A stretch of DNA of 64,000 nt from Streptomyces halstedii (lineage in GTDB: Bacteria; Actinomycetota; Actinomycetes; Streptomycetales; Streptomycetaceae). The notes under the pieces were generated by a model that was given only the letters and a program-made list of their open reading frames with translations, did no database searches and had not been told where the DNA came from. Numbering within the stretch: position 1 is the stretch's first letter; each line of letters begins with the position of its first letter. This document shows, piece after piece, positions 1 through 7,527 of the stretch. Made by a program: the position numbers and the translations under genes. The DNA is taken from assembly GCA_000720535.1 (NCBI GenBank), contig JOAZ01000013.1, positions 62,001-126,000 on the forward strand, written 5' to 3'.

Positions 1-806
1 GTGAGGCCGGAGCAGTCGAAGGAGTCGGGGCCGGTGGCGCCCCAGACGTACGGCTTGCCGAGGGCCGTGAACGCGAACGCGACGGCCTGTGCGGCGCGGG
101 CGTTGGGGGCGGCGGCCAGACCTCGGGGCGCGCTCCGGTCGGCGCGCGCGGACCCGGTGGAGCGGTCGTAGGCGGCGCGCTGGTCGGCGTCCAGGGTGGC
201 CAGGAGCTTCTGGGCGTCGGCCAGCTTGGCGCGGACCGCGTCCTTGTGCTTCTTCAGTTCGGCCCGGCGGGAGGTGAGGACGTCGAGCTCGTTCTCGGCG
301 CGGGCGCGGAGTTGGGCGATCTGGCTCATCTGCCGGCGTACGCCGTTGAGCGCGCCCGCCTGGCGGTCGAGCGCCCGGTCCTCGTAGGAGGCGCGGGCGA
401 GGTACTGGTCCGGGTCGGAGGAGAGGGCCAGCCGGACGCCGGGGTCGATGCCGCCGCCGCGGTACTGGGCGGTGGCGTAGGAACCGAGGGCGTTGCGCGC
501 GGTGTTGAGGCGTTCGGTCCTGCGGGCGGCCTCGTCGCGCAGCGCGTCGAGGGACTTCTCCGCGGCGGCGGCCTTCTCCTTGGTGCCGTTGTACTTCTCG
601 GTGGCGATCTCCGCGTCCTCGTACAGCCGGTCCACCTTGGCCTTGACCTGCGCCGGGGTGAGTTGGGGCTCGGCCTGGGCGGCGCCTTCGAAGGCGGTGG
701 CGGTCGCCGCCCCGGCGAGGGCCAGGGAGGCCGCGGTGCGGGCAGCAGGCCCGGTGAACAGGCGCTGCTTGGGTTTGCGGTGAGCGGCTTTGCGCTGGGC
801 GGCCAC
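1..806 (-). CDS. NlpC/P60 (C40) secreted peptidoglycan endopeptidase, C-terminus cut by window edge
   Basis: Secreted D,L-endopeptidase that would cleave peptidoglycan stem peptides. The 268 visible residues begin with a GTG start at 806, preceded by GGAAGGA about 10 nt upstream. A signal peptide follows (basic run, then LALAGAATATAFEG), then a long coiled-coil segment rich in Ala/Lys/Glu. The window edge cuts the start of the NlpC/P60 catalytic domain just after GKPYVWGATGP and FDCSGL, which contains the catalytic Cys. It is a paralogue of the gene ending at 1579, with the same N-terminal pattern and catalytic motif. Unlike that gene, its upstream region (807-1050) holds no recognisable c-di-AMP riboswitch. 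The His and third polar catalytic residues lie outside the window. Confidence 0.93.
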   Translation of the reverse strand, partial: MAAQRKAAHRKPKQRLFTGPAARTAASLALAGAATATAFEGAAQAEPQLTPAQVKAKVDRLYEDAEIATEKYNGTKEKAAAAEKSLDALRDEAARRTERLNTARNALGSYATAQYRGGGIDPGVRLALSSDPDQYLARASYEDRALDRQAGALNGVRRQMSQIAQLRARAENELDVLTSRRAELKKHKDAVRAKLADAQKLLATLDADQRAAYDRSTGSARADRSAPRGLAAAPNARAAQAVAFAFTALGKPYVWGATGPDSFDCSGL

Positions 807-1059
807 GGGGGCGTGGGTCCTTCCGTTCGACTGCCCGTCGGGAGGTGCCGGCGGGCCCGCCGGATTCCGGCGGTACCTGGAAGGGACGCTAAGCCCGGGA
901 CACCGGCAGGAGTCGTAATGACTGCTATTTGCCCTGGTGTGACGTTTCGGTTATCGAACATGACCGGAATGGACAAACGGAGTCCGGTAGTCCGTTCTGC
1001 TCGCGAGCACGCTCGTAGGTAAGTCGTACCTGACTGAAGAGTGGTGATATGGCCGTGGC

Positions 1060-1065
1060 TAGGCT
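1060..1065 (+). promoter_or_regulatory. -10 hexamer for a leaderless transcript
   Basis: TAGGCT ends 7 nt before the ATG at 1073, the spacing expected when transcription starts at the A of the start codon. No Shine-Dalgarno sequence is visible before that ATG, and no clear -35 box. It supports 1073 over the in-frame ATG at 1049. Confidence 0.5.
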
Positions 1066-1072
1066 GCGGGCC

Positions 1073-1426
1073 ATGAACGAACTCATCCGTGTCGTCCTGG
1101 CCCTGCACATCATCGGCATCGCCTCCCTGCTGGGCGGTTTCCTGACCCAGATGAAGGCCATGGGGGCCGGTACGGCCCGCTTCGTGCCCGCGATGCTGCA
1201 CGGTGCGCTCACCATGCTCGTGACGGGCGTCGCCCTCGTCGGTCTCAACCAGGCCGACGGCATGAGCGTGAACAACATCAAGATCGGCGTCAAGCTGCTG
1301 ATCCTCATCGTGATCCTCGCGCTCGTCTATGTGAAGCGGGACGAGGAGAAGGTCGACAAGGGCGCGTTCGCGGCGGTCGGCGCGCTGACGGCCGCCAACA
1401 TCTTCATCGCCACGCTCTGGACCTGA
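1073..1426 (+). CDS. Small four-helix integral membrane protein, function unknown
   Basis: A 117-residue, mostly hydrophobic protein. Four membrane segments can be drawn, roughly residues 4-24, 38-60, 66-86 and 97-115. A charged stretch (KRDEEKVDK) lies between the last two. I recognise no catalytic motif. It sits alone on the plus strand between two minus-strand NlpC/P60 paralogues, a conserved arrangement in Streptomyces as I recall it. The start at 1073 is preferred because TAGGCT lies 7 nt upstream (leaderless). The downstream region contains a 15-bp tandem duplication spanning the stop codon, then a strong hairpin. Confidence 0.8.
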   Translation: MNELIRVVLALHIIGIASLLGGFLTQMKAMGAGTARFVPAMLHGALTMLVTGVALVGLNQADGMSVNNIKIGVKLLILIVILALVYVKRDEEKVDKGAFAAVGALTAANIFIATLWT

Positions 1427-1448
1427 GCGCGCCGGACCTGAGCGCGCC
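1419..1448 (+). repeat. 15-bp tandem duplication across the stop codon
   Basis: GGACCTGAGCGCGCC occurs twice head to tail (1419-1433 and 1434-1448). The first copy contains the TGA stop of the membrane protein gene. Related GCGCCGGAGCGGAG and GCGCGAGTGCGG repeats continue to about 1520. Confidence 0.85.
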
Positions 1449-1522
1449 GGAGCGGAGGGCGCCGGAGCGGAGCGCGGAGCGAGCATGGCGCGAGTGCGGC
1501 GCGAGTGCGGCGCGGAGTGCGG

Positions 1523-1558
1523 AAGGGGGCGGGCCCGGTGGCCCGCCCCCTTCTCTTC
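1523..1558. terminator. Hairpin terminator between convergent genes
   Basis: GGGGGCGGGC and GCCCGCCCCC form a long GC stem around a short loop, followed by a pyrimidine run (TTCTCTTCTC). It lies between a plus gene and a convergent minus gene and could serve both. Confidence 0.75.
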
Positions 1559-1578
1559 TCGCCTTGCCGTGCTCCGGG

Positions 1579-2745
1579 TCACGCCGGGCGCACGCTCCCG
1601 TAGATGGGCATGTAGTAGATCGACTCCTCGCGGACGTTCGCCCCCGGCTTCGGCGCGTGGATCATCATCCCGTCGCCCTTGTAGATGCCCACGTGGCTGA
1701 TGTCGTCGTAGAAGAAGACGAGGTCACCCGGTTGCAGGTCCGCCGTGGCGACCCGGGTTCCGACCTTGACCTGGTCCCAGGTGGTGCGGGGCAGGGTGAC
1801 CCCCGCCTCCTTCCACGCGGCCTGGGTGAGCCCGGAGCAGTCGTACGAGGAGGGGCCCGTCGCCCCCCAGACGTACGGCTTGCCGATCTGGGCGCGGGCG
1901 AACGCCAGGACCTTCTCGGCCTTCGACGCGTAGCCGGCGTCCGAGCCGGTGCCGCCGGTCCCCGTGCCCGTACCGGAGCCGGTGCCCGAACCGGTGCCCT
2001 GGCCGGCGGCCTTCTCCTTGGCGGCGCGGTCGGCCTCGGCCTTCGCGGCGGCCTGCTGGCGGGCCAGTTCCTCGGCCTTCCGCTTCGCCTCCGCCTCCTT
2101 CTTCCGCTCCAGCTCCGCGAGGCGCGCCTTCTCCTCGGCGGTCAGCTTCGACAGCAGGGTGCGCGCCTCGGACAGCTTCTCCTGGACCTCCTGCTTGCTG
2201 GTCCGCAGCTCCGCCTGGGACGCGGTGAGCGTCTGGAGGCTCTTCGTCGCCTCGACCCGCTTGGCGGCCGCCTCGCGCTGCTGGGTACGGAAGTCGGCGA
2301 CCGCCTTCTGCTGCCGGCTGGTCATCCGGCTCATCAACTGGTCCTGGTCGAAGTACGACTGCGGGTCGTCCGCCAGGAAGAAGGTGGCCGTGGGGGCGAT
2401 CGAGCCCCCGCGGTACTGCGCCGTCGCGTAGCGGCCCAGTTCACGCCGCGTCTCGTTGAGCTTGTCGGCACGCTCGGCGGCGGCCTTGAGCAGGGCGTCC
2501 ACCTCGTCGCGCTGCTTCGCGGAGGCGGACTTGGCCTCGTTGTACTTCTGCGTCGCGGTGCCCGCCTGCCGGAACAGGCCGTCGACCTTCTTCTGCACTT
2601 CCTCGATGGTGGGTGCCGGTTTCGCGGGGGCGGCCGTCGCGGTCTGCGTGGAGAGCAGGGTCACGGAGGCGAGCGCGGCCGTGGTGAGGCCGACGGCGGG
2701 GGTGGTGGTGCGCAGGCGGGTGCGCGGTTTGCGATGCGACGCCAA
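1579..2745 (-). CDS. NlpC/P60 (C40) secreted peptidoglycan endopeptidase under c-di-AMP riboswitch control
   Basis: A 388-residue secreted cell-wall hydrolase. It has a signal peptide (about residues 1-40, ending near TATAAPA), a long coiled coil (about 45-235), a Gly/Thr/Ser linker, and a C-terminal NlpC/P60 domain (about 275-388). The domain has YDCSGL (catalytic Cys), a His in DDISHVGIY, and a second His in MMIHAP. TTG at 2745 is preferred as the start: GGAAGGAG lies 9 nt upstream and the resulting N-terminus (ASHRKPR) matches the paralogue at 806. An ATG at 2754 abuts the Shine-Dalgarno sequence and is unlikely. The roughly 240-nt leader carries a ydaO-type riboswitch, so expression should respond to c-di-AMP, which links to osmotic and cell-wall control. 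Confidence 0.93.
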   Translation of the reverse strand: MASHRKPRTRLRTTTPAVGLTTAALASVTLLSTQTATAAPAKPAPTIEEVQKKVDGLFRQAGTATQKYNEAKSASAKQRDEVDALLKAAAERADKLNETRRELGRYATAQYRGGSIAPTATFFLADDPQSYFDQDQLMSRMTSRQQKAVADFRTQQREAAAKRVEATKSLQTLTASQAELRTSKQEVQEKLSEARTLLSKLTAEEKARLAELERKKEAEAKRKAEELARQQAAAKAEADRAAKEKAAGQGTGSGTGSGTGTGTGGTGSDAGYASKAEKVLAFARAQIGKPYVWGATGPSSYDCSGLTQAAWKEAGVTLPRTTWDQVKVGTRVATADLQPGDLVFFYDDISHVGIYKGDGMMIHAPKPGANVREESIYYMPIYGSVRPA

Positions 2746-2765
2746 GGCCGGCATCTCCTTCCGTG

Positions 2766-2940
2766 GACCGCCTACCGGGTTAGCGATGGGGGTCCCCCCA
2801 GGCCCTTCAGGCACTGGGGGAGGGTTCGGGCGGAACGGAAGGCTGCCCTACGGTCCCATCGGGCCGGACCGATTCACCCCGGTGCTGCGTGTGGGTCCCC
2901 GGTTCCGGTCTCCCGCGAGGGAGGACGGATTCGGCGGAGG
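2766..2940 (-). ncRNA. ydaO-yuaA (c-di-AMP) riboswitch
   Basis: On the minus strand the leader carries the conserved blocks of this class in order: CCGCCGAATCCG (2937-2926), GGGGACCCAC (2900-2891), GGGGTGAATCGG (about 2880-2869), GAACCC (near 2827-2822), and GCTAACCCGGTAGGCGG (2784-2768), followed by the ribosome-binding site of the NlpC/P60 gene. These are the diagnostic ligand-pocket segments of RF00379. An internal stem of CCCCCAG pairing with CTGGGGG (about 2800-2822) occupies the variable helix. The element should turn down the downstream hydrolase when c-di-AMP is high, as known for this class. I did not fold it computationally. Confidence 0.9.
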
Positions 2941-2992
2941 CGCCCGCGTGGCGTGGTTCGCCTCAGAGGGGGAACGGGTCACCTGACCGAGC

Positions 2993-3021
2993 ACGCTAGC
3001 CAACCGTGGTGTCCCTGTGAA
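2993..3021 (-). promoter_or_regulatory. Vegetative promoter of the riboswitch leader
   Basis: On the minus strand TTCACA (3021-3016) is followed after 17 bp by TAGCGT (2998-2993). This fits a HrdB-type promoter, with transcription starting near 2986, about 45 nt before the first riboswitch block. Confidence 0.65.
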
Positions 3022-3170
3022 GGTTGATGTTCGATATGCCCGATACGTTTTCGTGACCTTTCCCGGACGGCAGCCGCCGGCCCTGTCCGGGGCCCCGGAA
3101 TCGTACGGTCCGCATGCCCGTCGTCGCTGTGGGTGACCGGTTGGGTCCTTCCTGTCGATGCCGCTCCGGA

Positions 3171-3193
3171 GTGTCGGTGGGTCGGCCTAGACT
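3171..3193 (+). promoter_or_regulatory. Candidate DNA-damage (RecA-independent, PafBC-type) promoter of pcrA
   Basis: GTGTCGGTGGG (3171-3181), then 6 bp, then TAGACT (3188-3193). The actinobacterial RecA-NDp consensus is TTGTCAGTGGC, six bases, TAGggT. Here 8 of 11 positions of the upstream block match and the spacing is exact. The pcrA ATG starts at 3203, 9 nt after the -10, so the leader is very short or absent. Confidence 0.55.
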
Positions 3194-3202
3194 CGTGAGG
3201 CG

Positions 3203-5641
3203 ATGAGCAGCCTCTTTGACGACAGTTTCCTGGCCGGCCTCCAGCAGGCGGACGACGGCCCCCCGCCGCCTCCCGAGGAGCAGGTACCCGAAGCGGTGCC
3301 GGAGGGTCTCTTCGGCGATGTCTTCGACACCCCTCCGCCGCCACGCGAGACGCACTACCGCGACGGCGCCCCGCGGCCCGTCATCGACTCCGCCGCACTG
3401 CTCGACGGGCTGAACACCGAGCAGCGCGCCGCCGTCGTGCACGCCGGTTCCCCCCTGCTCATCGTGGCCGGTGCCGGCTCCGGCAAGACCCGGGTGCTGA
3501 CCCACCGGATCGCCCACCTGCTGGCCGAGCGCGGGGTGCATCCGGGGCAGATCCTCGCGATCACCTTCACCAACAAGGCCGCCGGTGAGATGAAGGAGCG
3601 CGTCGAGGAGCTCGTCGGCCCGCGCGCCAACGCCATGTGGGTCATGACGTTCCACAGCGCCTGCGTGCGGATCCTGCGCCGCGAGTCCAAGCTCCTCGGC
3701 TTCACCTCGTCGTTCTCCATCTACGACGCGGCCGACTCCAAGCGTCTGATGGCCCTGGTCTGCCGCGACCTGGACCTCGACCCGAAGCGCTACCCGCCGA
3801 AGTCGTTCACCGCGAAGGTCTCCAACCTCAAGAACGAGCTGATCGACGAGGAGACGTTCGCCGGGCAGGCCTCGGACGGTTTCGAGAAGACGCTGGCCCA
3901 GGCGTACGCGCTCTACCAGGCACGGCTGCGCGAGGCCAACGCCCTCGACTTCGACGACATCATCATGACGACGGTGCACCTGCTCCAGGCGTTCCCCGAC
4001 GTCGCCGAGCACTACCGCCGCCGCTTCCGGCACGTCCTGGTCGACGAGTACCAGGACACCAACCACGCCCAGTACACCCTGGTGCGTGAGCTGGTCGGAC
4101 CGTCCGGAGAGGCCGACGCCCCCGGTGAGCTGTGCGTCGTCGGTGACGCGGACCAGTCGATCTATGCCTTCCGGGGCGCGACGATCCGCAACATCCTCCA
4201 GTTCGAGGAGGACTACCCGGACGCCACGACGATCATGCTGGAGCAGAACTACCGCTCCACGCAGACGATCCTGTCCGCGGCCAACGCCGTCATCGAGCGC
4301 AACGAGAGCCGCCGCCCCAAGAACCTCTGGACGAACGCCGGCGCCGGTACCCGGATCACGGGGTACGTGGCGGACACCGAGCACGACGAGGCGCAGTTCG
4401 TCGCCGAGGAGATCGACCGGCTGACGGACGCCGGGGAGGCGAAGGCCGGCGACGTCGCGGTCTTCTACCGGACGAACGCCCAGTCCCGTGTCTTCGAAGA
4501 GATCTTCATCCGGGTCGGCCTGCCGTACAAGGTCGTCGGCGGCGTCCGCTTCTACGAGCGCAAGGAGGTCAGGGACGTCCTTGCCTATCTGCGGGTTCTC
4601 GCCAACCCCGAGGACACCGTCCCGCTGCGCCGCATCCTCAACGTGCCCAAGCGCGGCATCGGGGACCGGGCCGAGGCGATGATCGACGCCCTGTCGATGC
4701 GCGAGAAGATCTCCTTCCCGCAGGCGCTGCGCCGCGTGGACGAGGCGTACGGCATGGCGGCCCGCTCGGCCAACGCCGTGAAGCGGTTCAACACGCTGAT
4801 GGAGGAGCTCCGCACGATCGTGGAGTCGGGCGCCGGGCCCGCGGTCGTGCTGGAAGCCGTCCTGGAGCGCACGGGCTATCTCGCCGAACTCCAGACGTCC
4901 ACCGACCCGCAGGACGAGACCCGCGTCGAGAACCTTCAGGAACTCGCGGCCGTAGCCCTGGAGTTCGAGCAGGACCGGGCCGAGGAGGAGGGTGCGGGCA
5001 CGCTCGCGGAGTTCCTGGAGAAGGTCGCGCTCGTCGCCGACTCCGACCAGATCCCCGACGAGGACGCGGACGGGGCCGGAGTCATCACGCTGATGACGCT
5101 GCACACCGCGAAGGGCCTGGAGTTCCCCGTGGTCTTCCTGACCGGCATGGAGGACGGCGTCTTCCCGCACATGCGCGCGCTGGGCCAGGTCAAGGAGCTG
5201 GAGGAGGAGCGCCGGCTCGCCTACGTCGGCATCACGCGCGCCCGCGAGCGGCTGTACCTGACGCGGGCGGCGATGCGGAGCGCCTGGGGCCAGCCCTCGT
5301 ACAACCCGCCGTCGCGGTTCCTGGAGGAGATCCCGGACCAGCACCTGGAGTGGAAGCGCAAGGGCCCGATGGCGGCCCCGGCGGGACCCACCTCGGGCAT
5401 CACCTCGTCGCTGTCCTCGTCCCGTTCGAAGTCCGGCCCGTCCGGGTTCGCGACCCGGCGCGCGTCGGAGAAGCCGGTCGTCACCCTGGTGGTGGGGGAC
5501 CGGGTCACGCACGACCAGTTCGGGCTGGGCACCGTGACGGCGGTCGAGGGGTTCGGTGACCAGGCCAAGGCCACGGTCGACTTCGGTGACGAGCGGCCGA
5601 AGAAGCTGCTCCTGCGGTACGCGCCGGTCGAGAAGCTCTGA
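3203..5641 (+). CDS. pcrA: ATP-dependent 3'-5' DNA helicase PcrA/UvrD
   Basis: An 812-residue superfamily 1 helicase for nucleotide-excision and recombination repair and for removing RecA or replication blocks. Visible motifs: Q-motif region NTEQRAAV (about 71-78), Walker A GAGSGKT (90-96), motif Ia TFTNKAAGEM, Walker B VDEYQDTN, GDADQSIYAFRG (motif III), EQNYRS (motif IV), TAKGLEFP (motif V) and VGITRARERL (motif VI). The C-terminal 50 residues (DRVTHDQFGLGTV...) match the Tudor-like tail of PcrA that contacts RNA polymerase. The first ~65 residues are an acidic, Pro-rich actinobacterial extension. It is a single gene, terminated by the strong hairpin at 5647-5689, and its promoter resembles DNA-damage promoters. 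Confidence 0.97.
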   Translation: MSSLFDDSFLAGLQQADDGPPPPPEEQVPEAVPEGLFGDVFDTPPPPRETHYRDGAPRPVIDSAALLDGLNTEQRAAVVHAGSPLLIVAGAGSGKTRVLTHRIAHLLAERGVHPGQILAITFTNKAAGEMKERVEELVGPRANAMWVMTFHSACVRILRRESKLLGFTSSFSIYDAADSKRLMALVCRDLDLDPKRYPPKSFTAKVSNLKNELIDEETFAGQASDGFEKTLAQAYALYQARLREANALDFDDIIMTTVHLLQAFPDVAEHYRRRFRHVLVDEYQDTNHAQYTLVRELVGPSGEADAPGELCVVGDADQSIYAFRGATIRNILQFEEDYPDATTIMLEQNYRSTQTILSAANAVIERNESRRPKNLWTNAGAGTRITGYVADTEHDEAQFVAEEIDRLTDAGEAKAGDVAVFYRTNAQSRVFEEIFIRVGLPYKVVGGVRFYERKEVRDVLAYLRVLANPEDTVPLRRILNVPKRGIGDRAEAMIDALSMREKISFPQALRRVDEAYGMAARSANAVKRFNTLMEELRTIVESGAGPAVVLEAVLERTGYLAELQTSTDPQDETRVENLQELAAVALEFEQDRAEEEGAGTLAEFLEKVALVADSDQIPDEDADGAGVITLMTLHTAKGLEFPVVFLTGMEDGVFPHMRALGQVKELEEERRLAYVGITRARERLYLTRAAMRSAWGQPSYNPPSRFLEEIPDQHLEWKRKGPMAAPAGPTSGITSSLSSSRSKSGPSGFATRRASEKPVVTLVVGDRVTHDQFGLGTVTAVEGFGDQAKATVDFGDERPKKLLLRYAPVEKL

Positions 5642-5646
5642 CGGGC

Positions 5647-5689
5647 GGAGGGCGGGGGCACCGGCGGACCGCCGGTGCCCCCGCCCTCC
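5647..5689. terminator. Perfect-stem bidirectional terminator
   Basis: A 20-bp perfect stem (GGAGGGCGGGGGCACCGGC... paired with its complement) with a 3-base loop lies between convergent pcrA and the M23 peptidase gene. Confidence 0.85.
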
Positions 5690-5690
5690 G

Positions 5691-5742
5691 TTCGCGGTGC
5701 GTCAGTCGGGGTTGACTTCGCGGTGCGTCAGTTGGGGTTGAC
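5691..5742 (-). repeat. 26-bp tandem duplication across the stop codon of the M23 gene
   Basis: Positions 5691-5716 and 5717-5742 are head-to-tail copies with one mismatch. Each contains the minus-strand codons for V-N-P-(N/D) followed by TGA. The working stop is at 5728-5730. The second, downstream copy is a vestigial C-terminus. Confidence 0.9.
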
Positions 5743-7527
5743 GCCATGGCTGCGGAGCCAGGGCGTCGGGTCGATCGCCGCGCCGCCACCGGGGCGTACC
5801 TCGAAGTGGAGGTGCGGGCCGGTGGAGTTGCCGGAGCTTCCGGAGTACGCGATGACGTCGCCCGCCTTGACCGAACCGGCACGGATCTTGGTGGTGCTGA
5901 GGTGGCAGTACCAGGTCTCCGTGCCGTCGGCCGCGGTGACGATGGCCATGTTCCCGTAGGCGCTGTTGTACTGGGTGCGCACGGTGCCGTCGGTCGCCGC
6001 CATCACCGGGGTGCCGTACGAGACGGGGAAGTCGATGCCGGTGTGGACGGACATCCAGTTCACGCCCGCCTGGCCGTACGACGCGCTGAGCCCGTGCTGC
6101 TTCACCGGGAGCATGAACTTGGGGCGCAGCGCCTCACGGCGGGCGGCCTCCTCCTCCCGCTTCTTCTTCTCCGCCGCCTGACGCTCTTTCAGGTCGATGC
6201 GCTCCTGGGTGCGGCTGGCGCGGTCCGCGAAGTTCTCGGCGTCGGCACTGAGGTTGGCGAGCTGCGTGTCGAGCTTGTTGTTGGCGACGGCCGGCTTGAC
6301 GGTGTCGGCGGCCGCCATGGACGTGGTGTCGTCCTTCTTCTCGTCCGCGTCCGTCACGCCGCTCACGGAGGCGGCGGCGATACCCGCGACGCTCATCACG
6401 CAGGCGGAGGGAACGGCCACGGTGAGCAGGGCGGAACGCTTCGCGGGGGTACGGCGCCGTCCGCGGCCGCCCCCACGCTGGACCGAACGCCCCACCGGGG
6501 CCGAGGGGGAGGGGACACGGGCCGCGGGCACGTCGATGACCTCGGCCAACTCGGTGACCGCGTCGTGGATACCGGCGGGCTCCCTGGCGGGCTCCCCAGC
6601 GGACTCGTGCTCACCCCGCGCGTCCATGAACGGTCCGTCCGTGAACGACTCGTTCGCGATCGGCCCGTCGGTGAACGGTCCGTCCGTGGGCGGCTCGTGT
6701 CCGGCCATGGACGAGGGGTCGGCGGAGGAGGCCGAGGGCTGCGGACCGGTGGCCTCGCGGGCGTAGTCGTGGTCGCGGAAGTCGTGGCCGCTGAACTCGG
6801 CCGTCTCGTACGGCTGGTGGGAATCGCCCCGGTGTTCGTACGGCGGGTACGACGTCTGTTCGGTGGCGTATGCCGTGGTCTCGGGCGTGTCGCCGGTGTT
6901 CCAGGCGGTGGCGTCCCAGGCCCCGGTGTCGGCCGGAGCGTACGCGGAGGAGCCGAGGGCGTCCGCCGCGAAGGCTGGTGCCGTGTACGTGCCCGTGGCG
7001 TACGCCGTGTCCGCGAACGTGGCGGTGGGGAAGGCGCCGGTGTCCCCGCTGCCCCACGGATCGGCGGGGGCGGTGTTCCAGCCGCTGGTGTCCCACTGGC
7101 CCGTCGCGTCGGGGGTGACCATCTGGGTGGGGAGGCCCACTTCGGGCATCCAGATGGCGGTGGTGTCGTAGCTCTGCTGGGGCTGCGGGTGGCCCTGGGC
7201 GCCGTAACTCTCGTACGGGGCGGCCTGCTGGTGGGCTCCGGTGTCCCACTGGCCGCTGTCCCATTGGCCGGTGTGGTGCGCGCCTGTGTCGTACTGGCCG
7301 GTGGGGTGCGGCTGTTGCCCGGATCCCGTGGTGTCGCCGTAGCCGCCGTACGGGGTGTCCGGCGTGCCGTACGCGGCGCTGAAGCCGCTGCCGTACGTCG
7401 TGCTGTGGCTGTCGTCGTGGCTCTCGCCGTGGCCCGGGAGCGTTCCGAAGAGCGGATCGGTGGTGTAGCTGCCGGTGGTGCCGCTGTCGTATCCGGCATA
7501 CCCGGCGTGGGGGTGCTGGTCGTTCAC
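5728..7527 (-). CDS. Large M23-family metallopeptidase with Gly/Thr/Tyr/Gln-rich N-terminal region and one membrane segment
   Basis: About 599 residues. A long low-complexity N-terminal half (repeats such as GQWDTG, ATAWNTG and TDGPF) precedes a basic stretch (RRTPAKR) and one hydrophobic segment (LLTVAVPSACVMSVAGIAA, about 360-385). A coiled coil follows (about 410-465), then a C-terminal peptidase M23/LytM domain (about 475-599) with zinc-ligand motifs HTGID and HLHFEV. It probably sits in the membrane with its N-terminus inside and the peptidoglycan-cleaving domain outside. GTG at 7527 is taken as the start; an in-frame TTG is immediately upstream at 7530. The repetitive cytoplasmic half is typical of Streptomyces M23 proteins and its role is unknown. 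Confidence 0.9.
   Translation of the reverse strand: MNDQHPHAGYAGYDSGTTGSYTTDPLFGTLPGHGESHDDSHSTTYGSGFSAAYGTPDTPYGGYGDTTGSGQQPHPTGQYDTGAHHTGQWDSGQWDTGAHQQAAPYESYGAQGHPQPQQSYDTTAIWMPEVGLPTQMVTPDATGQWDTSGWNTAPADPWGSGDTGAFPTATFADTAYATGTYTAPAFAADALGSSAYAPADTGAWDATAWNTGDTPETTAYATEQTSYPPYEHRGDSHQPYETAEFSGHDFRDHDYAREATGPQPSASSADPSSMAGHEPPTDGPFTDGPIANESFTDGPFMDARGEHESAGEPAREPAGIHDAVTELAEVIDVPAARVPSPSAPVGRSVQRGGGRGRRRTPAKRSALLTVAVPSACVMSVAGIAAASVSGVTDADEKKDDTTSMAAADTVKPAVANNKLDTQLANLSADAENFADRASRTQERIDLKERQAAEKKKREEEAARREALRPKFMLPVKQHGLSASYGQAGVNWMSVHTGIDFPVSYGTPVMAATDGTVRTQYNSAYGNMAIVTAADGTETWYCHLSTTKIRAGSVKAGDVIAYSGSSGNSTGPHLHFEVRPGGGAAIDPTPWLRSHGVNPN

Noticed and set aside
2996-5512. 838-residue open frame antisense to pcrA
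   Set aside because: It is a shadow of the GC-biased pcrA codons, Arg/Gly/Val/Leu-rich with no family resemblance.
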